Under the pieces are notes generated by a model. That model ran no database searches. It was not told the origin of the DNA and was given only the letters and a program-made list of their open reading frames with translations. A DNA stretch of 64,000 nucleotides from Schistocephalus solidus (lineage: Eukaryota > Platyhelminthes > Cestoda > Diphyllobothriidea > Diphyllobothriidae): assembly GCA_017591395.1 (NCBI GenBank), contig WEDG01011729.1, positions 35,941-99,940 on the forward strand, in the 5' to 3' direction. Below are positions 54,903 through 64,000 of this stretch, piece by piece (within the stretch, counting starts at the first letter, position 1; each line of letters starts with the position of its first letter). A program made the position numbers and the translations under genes.

Positions 54903-56036
54903 ACAATCGCCCGTCAAAAGTTCCTCAAACTCTGTCAGCTCAGTGAAAATGTCCTCTGCTGTCGTCTCACGCCCATACAGAAGGCTGAGGTCGTCCGGCT
55001 GATGAAGGGTAGTTCTGATCCGAGACCCGTTTGTGCGGCCATTGGTGATGGTGGCAACGACGTCTCGATGATCCTTGAGGCGGACGTTGGTTTTGGCCTG
55101 ATGGGAAAAGAGGGCAGACAGGCGGCCCGTTCAGCCGACTACGCCTTCACTCGCTTCCGTTATGTGAAGCGAGCCCTCCTCTTCCACGGCTATAACTACT
55201 ATGTGCGCACGGCCAACCTGGTGCAGTACTTCTTCTACAAAAATCTCGTCTTCGTGCTCACGCAGATGCTTTACGGCATTTTTTCCCTCTTCTCCATGCA
55301 AAGCGTCTACAACAACCTCTACCTTCTCATCTACAACATCACGATGACCAGCTTCCCGGTCATGTTCTATGGTCTGTTTGAGCAACGGCTACCACAGGAG
55401 CTACTGATGAGCAAACCGGAGATCTACAAGACCATCAGCAGAAATGCCCTTCTCAGCTGGCCAAAATTCTTCATCTGGCTGGCCTTTGCTACGTGGCACG
55501 GACTGGCCATCTTCTTTGGCATCTACTTCCTCGCTCTTGCCGGCACCTCCAACGGTGGCAATTTCGGCAGTGCTGTGGGCACCCTGGATGGTTTTGGCTC
55601 CTTCCTGATGAACGTAGTCTTCATAGCCGTGACGCTGAAGCTGCTCCTTACCAGCTATCACTGGAATGTTTTCCTCCTTGCATCCTCTGGCGGAACCCTT
55701 GTTCTCAACTATCTCATCTTTATTCTGGTTAATTTTGTCGATCTGCCCATTGACGGCTGCTTCCAACTGTGGTATCTGTGGAGCGAGATTAGCGCAGGTC
55801 CAGCCTCGGGCGTACTCTACCTCGCCCTGTTCCTGCTTCTCTGCCTGTGCCTCTACCCTGACATCATCTATCGTAGCTCTGTTGACTCGGCGGAGCTTTT
55901 CAAGACGGCTTTTTCGAGAAAGAAGATGATCTCGGTCGCTCCCGCGCCTTCCACCTCATCTTCCTCTCCACAGACGCCGACCAGACGTGGCAGTGGGGTA
56001 TTGCAGTTAGGCGGTAATTCCAACTATGGAAGCATC
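54903..56036 (+). CDS. Flippase exon 8: P-domain end and membrane segments 5-10
   Basis: After CCAATTCGCAG the exon reads TIARQKFLKLCQLSENVLCC, RLTPIQKAEVVRLMKG and AIGDGGNDVSMI (GDGGND codons start 55,044), where most flippases have GDGAND. GKEGRQAARSADYAFTRF and RYVKRALLFHG lead into six membrane segments: around YFFYKNLVFVLTQMLYGIF, LLIYNITMTSFPVMFYGLF, LSWPKFFIWLAFATWHGLA, FLMNVVFIAVTLKLLL, LVLNYLIFILVNF and LYLALFLLLCLCLYPDIIY. A serine/threonine/proline-rich cytosolic stretch follows, up to NYGSI before GTAAGT (56,037). It is 378 codons. If this donor were not used, the frame would end at 56,072 after VSRLGFYSCLI. Confidence 0.9.
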
Positions 56037-59000
56037 GTAAGTCGGCTGGGTTTCTATTCGTGCCTAATTTGACCTTTTTAAAACATGGACAGCTTGTCTT
56101 TGCAAAAAAGGAACGTGAATCTTAAAAGCTCCGGGTGAATTTGCGTGATCCAAAGCAGTATGGTGGTGTGTGACCTTCGAGTGAAACAGCATTCAACCTT
56201 TGGCATAGGAAGCACGGCTCTACAGTTTAGTATGTGCCAAACTCTGGGCGCCGCGAAAGCTAGGCGCCCAACAAACCCATAATCCCAATGCGTTGATTTC
56301 TGACTTAGAACTGTTTAGTTGTCTGCTGTCTGGCCCTTCGTGATTGCTGTCTTTGTTCCCAGCGACCGCAAATAGATCGGTATTATCTACCGCGTCCGAT
56401 GAGTCCCCATAAATTTGAGCTGGCTTAGTCAGTAGTATGGTAGCGTTCGGGATATCTGAATAATCTGGGCTGTCCGACGTGTCAAAAATTAACAGACAAC
56501 ACCTCACCAATCTAATTTAATGTAAACTGATATTTTGAAATAGCTTTTTAATTAGAAAGGAATACCTATGTGAAATTGTGGTATTGATTATCGTACAGTA
56601 TGGTCCCAGCATCCCACGCGATTTTGGCTTTGAGTACGCTTCTAACCTCTCCTCCGTCTCCTGCATAAACAACACTAAGTAAGAATGATTGCTTAAGTAT
56701 TCTGCGTTTTCCTTTCTTGATGTCGCTTAAGAGTACTTATATTCGAAGGGAAACATGTATGAAAATATTTTTTATTGCACTAATTTCTGAGGGAAATACG
56801 TCTTCTTCAAATTTTTATACATGAAGAAAGGAATTTTTTTGGTTTTCAGAAAACGTTCTTATCTTCCTTCTCATGATAGTACTATCCGTGTAGAGTAGAT
56901 AATATATTTCTCCCCGTGGTTAAGAAGCCGTCAACTTGGGTTCATTATATTTTGCACTGGAAGTGTACCGTGACGTACACTTCCGAAGCAGCATGCATGA
57001 ACGGACAGAAACATTGCTGTATAAATAGCCATTTCATGGTTCAGGAATTATAATAATGACAGACGTTTTGGAAACCGAAAGATACAACTTTTTGAGTAAA
57101 AAAATTGAAGAGGCTTTGAATTTCTACCGTCTGATTACAAGTACTAACCGCTCTCTGTAGACTGCAATTGAACTTATAAGGACTTAAAAAATTCATATAA
57201 AAATATTCTACAACAAGAGCAGTCATTTTTACTGAGTTCTGTTCAGGCAGACGGTCAGAATGAAGTTTCGTTAAAAACCGGAAGCTTGGCTTGATGTAAA
57301 TGGCCTGGGACTACGCTGTAAAATGATTCATCTTACAATAACACCGAATTAAAACTTTCTAATCAAAAAATGCATTTCACTGTTTCGCATTTAATTTACT
57401 GACATAAGCTTGATATTGCATATATTTAGGGATGAGATGTCCACAATGAAAAGGGGTACTAAGATGACCATTTTGCTGGACTTATGGGTTTTTAGCTGGC
57501 CATATTTAACCTCGGGTGTTGGAAAGTCGACTTTACCGTCATGAGCGCTGCACCTAATAGTCGTCAGAATTGATTTAAATTAATATTTCAATTTTTCTAC
57601 TTATCAGGTCTATTGCTCGATAGAGCAGAATATAAAGTCTGAAGCTCTCGGGAAACGAGGACTTGTATTTTATTCCGAGACAATTGCGAACAGTCCCTTG
57701 AAAGGGGTTAGAATACCAGCTGGGTTTGGGTTCCATAAATCATCGTAACGACGGTAAATTTATATGGTAACGGGTTACCAGTAAAACGTGTATGTGATGA
57801 AAATATATCGACTAAAGTTCGTCTTTTCTCGCAAGTGGGGTGTGAGAAAATCTAGGGAAGGTAAAGATAGGCAGTAAGAGAGAGAATCGAAAACGTCGGA
57901 CTAATTAAGATCTTGTTCCAGTGATCGTGTGATTGCACCAAGCAGTGCGTTAGGTGGAGATTAGAAAAATGACAGACAGACAGTCTGTAGACGCTTGTAG
58001 ACGCTGACCCAGTGACGTAGAGTAGGTGGGTAGGATTTTGTAAAGCACACGAAGGACTGCGACGGGATCCACACGATGCCCGGACTGAATAACATGTGCT
58101 CCTAATGTAACCCTTTTTCAGCCATGGCGGGAGTTTTCCCATTTTCCTTTATATAGGCGCCGGATCTTTCAACCAATGTAACGTGTTCCATGGGAGCTTT
58201 ACGTTACATTCGTGGGATCCAGTTGCGTATCTTCCGGAGCGACGTTACTTCCAAAGTTATCGATTCTGACATTTGTATCTGTCCTCATTGTGCACAAAAC
58301 TCCTGTTCAAGGCTAACAAGAGAATGACAGATGAATGTTCCACCTTCATTTCCGGTCATCCCATCACTATAATCTTAGCGGTTGAAACAATTCTTGCTGC
58401 CACGGCCCAAAACTTTGGACACGGCACCCCGAGAGATTTTACTGTTTTTTCATGTCTAATGACGGGTAAAGGAAATGGTAAAGTAATACTGACAAAGTGT
58501 GGGGGGCGTAAAGTAACTGACGATCCGAGTTAAGATCTGAGTCAAATTTTAGGATAGTGCCTGAACTTTTAAAAAACCTTTTATAGTGAGGTTGTAAAAA
58601 AGTTTTTCTGGGCGCTGTTTTCCTAAGTTAAATTGCACATGGCAGCACGTTTGGTTTAGGTTAACTCGAACCTTCTTAGTGATGAATGCTTATTGCGTAG
58701 GTTAAAATGACTTTCTTTGCTTGTACACGTTAAACCCCTGGAAATGACGTACCATCATTTAAATTTGTATTTAAATCCTACGAAATTTAGTTTTCTCAGC
58801 ATTCATGTTTTAAAGAGGGTTTGTATTTCGCTCGTGACAATCTTCATCATTATCAAAGTCGAAGCAGTCCGTTCATTCACTTATACACTTGAAGAGCGTT
58901 ATTTCGTGAATAAGGTGGCTCAGCTAACAGACTCACGTTGCCGCTTTTGAACCTGTCATGTCTATTTGCATTGCAGCTCCATTTAATATCTATTCTGCTC

Positions 59001-62000
59001 GAGGCATCTGCACTCACTTCTGATATTTTTCCATGACCTTCAGCACCTACTTTGTGTGAAGGAGCTTCCGAAATGTTGCTACTACATTTAGTTATTTCAA
59101 AAAGCCTTTTACTATAGCTATCTCTTAACTCCGGATTTGTCTTCGACCCTTCCGTTCGTCGAACGTTTTTGTGATTTTTTGTGACAGTTAGATAACGAAG
59201 CTCACATTTTAACCAAAAAATGGTGACATCTTAACTGTTAAGTGGTTTCATTATTATAGTCTGTGAGGCATTTGCGAGTGTGCCCTGGAATTGCCACATC
59301 CACACCCGTGGTAGTCGGTTGCTTACATTTGAATTTATGCATGCTGTTTTTAAAGTTTTATGAGGGGTCCAAAATACTACTTAATTATTGAGCTGCCCTA
59401 AATTGCTGGTCACGAATGCGAGACCAGAATTTCGAACCTTAGGCAAAGTGCAGAACAGAGACTGACGCTTGTTGACAATAGATTGTAACATTGACGATGT
59501 CGCGTGCATTTCTCTTTTTTACATCTTGCATTCATTGTGTTCCAAAATCGGCACCGCTAGAATTCCAGCGAACTTGCGTCTCCCGAAAATACTTTTACAG
59601 CTGACGTTTCGGAGCCTGAGGAGTGGTAACTTGGAATTCAGCAATATCAGGGAGACATGGCCGCTTCCCATGACCTATAAAGTTGCGTTTTACATGCAGT
59701 GCAAATATTTTTACTATGCAGGAAGATAATCGATATTACGCAGTCCTCCGTGGGCGCTACTGGAATATCGATCGGTGCGAGGTTAAAATCGATCTTTTTG
59801 TTGCAGTATTTATACTACGCAGAAATCTGAATTGGACACTTACCTCGTCAGTTTATCTCCCACATACCCTTTTCCGCATTTCGTCCTTTAGGCCGTTTTC
59901 AAAACCTGGTAAGTAAAAAAGCATAGCTTTCAAAGGTATTAGGTAAATGCTTCTCACATTCCTTCCCAGATGATCAATGCCCTACATATGAATTGGCACT
60001 CATGGATAGGTTAGATGAGACAGTTTTCATGCTGTGCTTTGGGGCACACTCCAGCAGTCACACAGCGGCTAGTTGTATGGGTAAAAGAACATTCCCGGCA
60101 AAGATGAGTGAGACTGAAATGGCCATTTCCGCCTTATTATCCTTCCTCATCCAGCCCTACGCAACCAACCATAACGACCGGTCGCGGATTTGAGCCCCGG
60201 GTGTTACAACACATGGGGTTGAGTTTGACCAGCTGATGATGGTTACCAAGCCAAAAATGGCTATTTCGGTTTCCCTCTTCTTTGTTAGGAATGTCCTGAT
60301 GCATAGATATATACATATATAACCATTAACTGCCCTTTACACAATTAAGCTGCCTTCAACGGCCTTTTAGTACCAAAGGCAAACCATGATTGTTATAATA
60401 TCCGTGGGTGATGCGTTTCCACTTATTTAACGTATCATAAAATCTAAACTGAAATTCTGAAACGGGTTGTAGATCAGGAAGTAATACCTAGGTGACTTTA
60501 TAATATTCATTTTAATGACTGGTCACGCACGCCAGGATTCTGACTTTTAAAAGGGCTTGTCTATGGCTGCCTGCATGAATTGCAATTGAAAAAATTACTA
60601 CTTAATTAACACATTTTACAATTGCTTTTTGATGCCACTCTTAAGTTAAATATAGTTTATAAGGAAACATGCACAACACATCCTTCTTTTACACATTTAT
60701 AACAATTTACGTGTTCTTCAAGGGAATTGGTTTCGGTTCCAGATAGCTTAAAAATGTGGGCCTTTCGTACCATGGAATATGCATTCAGTTATCATCTTTA
60801 TAAAGTATACGTGGCTCATATCCATATCCTTGTGAGTCTTGTATACTACAGTTTTAATATTCTAGGGAAAGTGCACAATTTGCATAGTTAAATTTCTCAC
60901 CTCAATTGCACTCGCAGCTGGGGTCCATGAGTAATACTTAAAACTGTGAGGTTCGCTCTTTTCGAAGGTAACATTTAAAAAAGCCTAATTTACAATCAAT
61001 TGTTTACGAACAGGAATAATGGCATTATGTATGTTATCTTAAATTTTTTTAACCTTCGAGTCTAATCGAAAATCAAATGGGAAAAAATTATACTACTTAA
61101 TTAGATTTTTGCCGAGTATGGTTTTTAAAGGCGGATTGAACGAAGCGCAGTCAGTCTTGGAATTATGCTGCATCATAATCCATAGAAATTGACAGCAAAT
61201 TTCAGAATTTTGGTTCAGTGAAATACGCCATCTACTATAACATATCCCTCGTCCTAGACTCCACCTCTTAACTGAGAAAGATTGAGTCTAACATTCGCTG
61301 GTGTCCGTTCTGGTAAAAGAACAAAAATGGCCGCATCTCTTAAAAACGTTTTACTGGTTTTTCCCCCAAGCGCTGTAAAGTATTGTATGGGTTCTGTTAA
61401 TCGCAATTCATAAGATGTAAGTGTGGTCGTTTTCCATTTGTTAAAAATTCCGCCTGCTGTTTAAAAAATTATTTCAAGTGTCAGCCTTTTGACTGCCGTT
61501 GACCTCACTAACCATGACTGTGGATTTTGCGCTCCTTTATCTTAATAATTGCATGATTTATTTACGTGTGAGCAGGTAAATGCGATTTTAAAGCTGTATT
61601 TTGTGAGAGTTATGCGCAGTTCTTTAACGTAAATCTAGCCTCTCTAGTCGCCTTTGTCGGTTATTTTACAGCAATTGCCTGAACTTAGGGTATGAAAACC
61701 CTTAAGCTGAGTTGTTGCATTCCACAGAGTCCTCGGGAAACCTCTACAATCCTCCGTCGTGAAGAGTCCTATAGTTCCTAGATCAAAGTAAAATTAGTCT
61801 ACCAGCTGACATACTGCTCCATTCATTTTGCGTAAGTTATGACTCAACGACTCCACGTGCCCTCGGCTAACCACTGACTGCTGTCTGACTTCCCGCACGG
61901 GTGTCCCACCTGCCTATTATGTCGTTCTAAACGCCCCTTAACCCCTTCACTTTAACCGCACAGTTTGATTTCCCTATCTATAGGGTCGCCTACATTTGGT

Positions 62001-62663
62001 GACATAACTCACTGAACACAGGGGACACTAACTCCTAACCTAGAGCGAAGATGAAACCATGGAAGTTTTGTCTGTGCAGTTTAGCTGTTTGGCGTTCGTT
62101 CTGGACGGCTGATGTCCGCAGATGCATAAAATAGGTTTCCTATGCACCCAGTTCAGCCAGCATAACAGGATACTATGTTTAATCACGTAGCCAATAAAGA
62201 TTTATGACGTATCTTCCCTCAAAATTGTTAATTCTACCGATGAACTGCTCACTATCTACACAAGGAACGAGCGTCACTCTCCAAGGATGTCTGTCAAAGG
62301 TCGTACATTTGTGACAGCGATAGGATTCTACCTCCGTAATTTTCGCTATCTGGTGGCCTGGTCGGGTAAAGAACATACCTTGTTTGTGACTGCCGCCAGT
62401 GCCCTTCCGGACGCAGAAATATATATTTATATGTATAGTAGGCGAGTATCACAACATAACCTCGACATTTGCTAGTTCTGAAAATGCTTTATTTTTGGCG
62501 GGAACCGAGTAAAAGGACTGAGACAGTCACGGGAGTTTATAACAGTAACTTGCAAAGGCTACACTCCTAACTGCTAACTGTTGTTTTGCCTCGCATGACT
62601 AGACAGAATGCGTCTTAATAAACCCATAAAAAAGTAAGCTAATCGGTGCGTTATTCACTTCAG
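56037..62663 (+). other. Flippase intron 8
   Basis: 6,627 nt from GTAAGT to CACTTCAG. No gene is recognised. At 60,105-60,290 two old, diverged SINE pieces face each other (GAAATGGCCATTTCCGCC, then CCAGCTGATGATGGTTACC and AAAAATGGCTATTTCGG). A weaker relic may lie at 57,455-57,525. The rest is AT-rich with many stops. Confidence 0.5.
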
Positions 62664-63038
62664 AATACCGGTTTTGATGTTGGGCACGAGGCCTTTCCAC
62701 CGTCGTTGCCAGTAGCTGCCTCCTCCGTCAAACGCAGAACACCCCTTCCCTACAACATTGCCGACTACCTGAACGGTTTTGTACCCACTGAGGCGGGCTT
62801 CCCTCAACCGCTCGTATTACACGGTCTGCCACCTCCATGCCTCCGACTTTTTAATCCGGACGGTGTCATAAATACCGTCTACACATCTCCAACACAGCCA
62901 CACTGTGGCTCCTCCTATCCAGCAGCGGCAGCCTGGTCACAGGGTATGCCATCCATACCCGTACCTCGTCCCCTGAGGTCTCACGAGTACCGAACTGGCA
63001 GTCCGCTTTCGTTCCAGGAGAGTTTAAAAACACATTGA
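62664..63038 (+). CDS. Flippase exon 9: C-terminal tail
   Basis: After TTATTCACTTCAG the frame reads NTGFDVGHEAFPPSLPV in the correct phase (0) to follow NYGSI. It runs 124 codons to a TGA at 63,036-63,038. The tail is rich in proline and tyrosine (for example FPQPLVLHGLPPPCLRLF) and has no known domain. An NTGF-type word is also seen in the C-terminal tails of some other P4-ATPases, which supports but does not prove membership. No AATAAA was found in the 900 bases downstream. Confidence 0.65.
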   Translation, partial: NTGFDVGHEAFPPSLPVAASSVKRRTPLPYNIADYLNGFVPTEAGFPQPLVLHGLPPPCLRLFNPDGVINTVYTSPTQPHCGSSYPAAAAWSQGMPSIPVPRPLRSHEYRTGSPLSFQESLKTH

Positions 63039-64000
63039 GCCTCTTCCTCCTCCTTCCCGGGTCCCTGCTTGTAAACTGGGACGTTTTTTAGCCTGATGCA
63101 GTTCTGCACTGCCACACTAGCACCCAGAGTCAACCAACATCTCCCGTTCTTGTACACCTACTTCCTTTGTCCCCTCCACCTTTGCACATGTAAATGTGAG
63201 TGGCCACCCCCGCCGTACCACCTTGCCTACTGTGTCCCTCTGGAAGTCCTCTTGCCGCTGGACGTCCGTCCACCTTCTCTTGCTGAATCCTCATGACATT
63301 ACTTTGTGTTTATTGATGCTTTCCTTTTAGAGTATTTTTGACAACCAACAAGAACAAAGAGCATTTTGCGAAAACTTTATCTGTTGTTCTGGGGTCTAAT
63401 CATGTGTAGAAATAATTGTTACGAGGACGCGCGCCTGGAAACAACCATTTATAACAAATCAGATCGATTTATTGTGCTTCCGGTAGGAAAGAAGATATGA
63501 CAGAAAAATAATGGGAATCATTTTGGTTTCGATCCAAGGCGCCGCAGTGCTAAGCTCTCTGTTAGAGAGCTTTTATTGCTAGCATTTTCGTGTGGCTGTT
63601 TGCGGTAAACGTTGAAGCAGTATCGATACATGGCGCTGGGTAAAGCGCCTTAATGCTGTTTACATTTTGTGAGCTGTATGGTGAATATGCTGCCGGACGC
63701 ACTTGCGAAGAAAATAGCCCGAAGAAAAGGTTTTGCTTACGACGTTATCGAGGCGTCGGCGAATAAGGAATATCAAGCTATCGTTGCAAGGAAATCTAAC
63801 AGCAAAATATAGAAGGTGTTGTATCTTGTTGATTGGAAACCGAAACTACCGAAGGGTTTTACGAATACTCAGTTGGGCGTTGTAATGCTAATTAACATGC
63901 AACAGCTTCTTTCTATATCGCAATCATGCCAGGCTGCCGGCTTTCAATGAGCGTCTTCCCAGTCGCTCTAATGGTTTATTTGTATGCATTTTTCCCAAGC
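63039..64000. other. Downstream of the flippase gene
   Basis: Expected to hold the 3' UTR and intergenic sequence. No AATAAA was seen. A 44-codon plus-strand ORF from ATG 63,679 (MVNMLPDALAKKIARRKGFA and onward, stop TAG) is not recognised. The window ends here. Confidence 0.4.

Larger units (their letters stand above)
19233..63038 (+). other. Whole locus: ATP11-like P4-ATPase lipid flippase, nine exons
   Basis: Nine plus-strand exons form one gene encoding about 1,336 residues. The protein is a P4-type ATPase that flips aminophospholipids from the outer to the inner leaflet of plasma or endosomal membranes, usually with a CDC50 partner. The class-6 (ATP11) assignment rests on KQGYEDWLRHRADREVN and the sequence around membrane segments 5-6. 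Order: N-terminus, membrane 1-2, actuator domain (DGET), membrane 3-4 (PISLYV), phosphorylation and nucleotide domains (DKTGT, CKGAE, TGDKE, GDGGND), membrane 5-10, proline-rich tail. Introns are 763, 49, 846, 5,571, 12,955, 10,865, 2,118 and 6,627 nt. All are phase 0 except the 49-nt one (phase 1). One frame break in exon 1 leaves open whether this copy is functional or the sequence has an error. Confidence 0.9.

Noticed and set aside
63679..63813. 44-codon ORF at the right end as a new gene start
   Set aside because: Too short and not recognised. The window ends before any support could be seen.

Overview
This window looks like nuclear DNA from a flatworm, most likely a tapeworm. That assignment is an inference. 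It rests on spliced genes with GT-AG introns (one only 49 nt long), a gene stretched over 44 kb by transposons, and the mix of CR1-like and RTE-like LINEs, Penelope-like elements (PLEs) and tRNA-derived SINEs. There are no rRNA genes, no functional tRNA genes, no CRISPR array and no sign of a bacterial or viral genome.

Layout. Bases 1-17,720 are a transposon graveyard, mostly on the minus strand. They hold a DNA-transposon relic with a TNP2-type transposase and a DUF4806-like domain (about 0.5-3.5 kb), scrambled CR1-like LINE pieces (3.7-7.1 kb), one nearly complete CR1-like LINE (7.15-11.55 kb) and a second, more decayed LINE of the same lineage (13.6-17.7 kb).

Bases 19,233-63,038 hold the one host gene I can support: a class-6 (ATP11-like) P4-ATPase lipid flippase in nine plus-strand exons of about 1,336 codons. 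All exon joins are phase 0 except the 49-nt mini-intron. The protein has ten membrane segments, the DGET and DKTGT motifs, the TGDKE and GDGxND hinge motifs and a proline-rich tail. One frame break lies in exon 1.

The introns carry nearly all the mobile DNA. Intron 5 (13 kb) holds SINE array 1 and an RTE-like LINE whose C-terminus runs on into a series of C2H2 zinc fingers. Intron 6 (10.9 kb) holds three SINE arrays, three PLE fragments with GIY-YIG endonuclease domains, a 353-bp repeat, a perfect 44-bp inverted repeat and many long (TA)n tracts. The last SINE/(TA)n block ends 27 bases before exon 7.

The strongest signals for follow-up are hammerhead ribozyme motifs. Two copies of the 353-bp repeat encode, on the minus strand, a full hammerhead core (CTGAGGA, GAA, a self-complementary ACACGTGT and a C at the cleavage site, with pairing stems I and II). 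A PLE 3' region carries a second type (CTGATGA, GAA, ACGT, C), with two decayed relatives nearby. The other unusual object is the LINE with a reverse-transcriptase-to-C2H2-finger fusion, present as head-to-tail partial copies.
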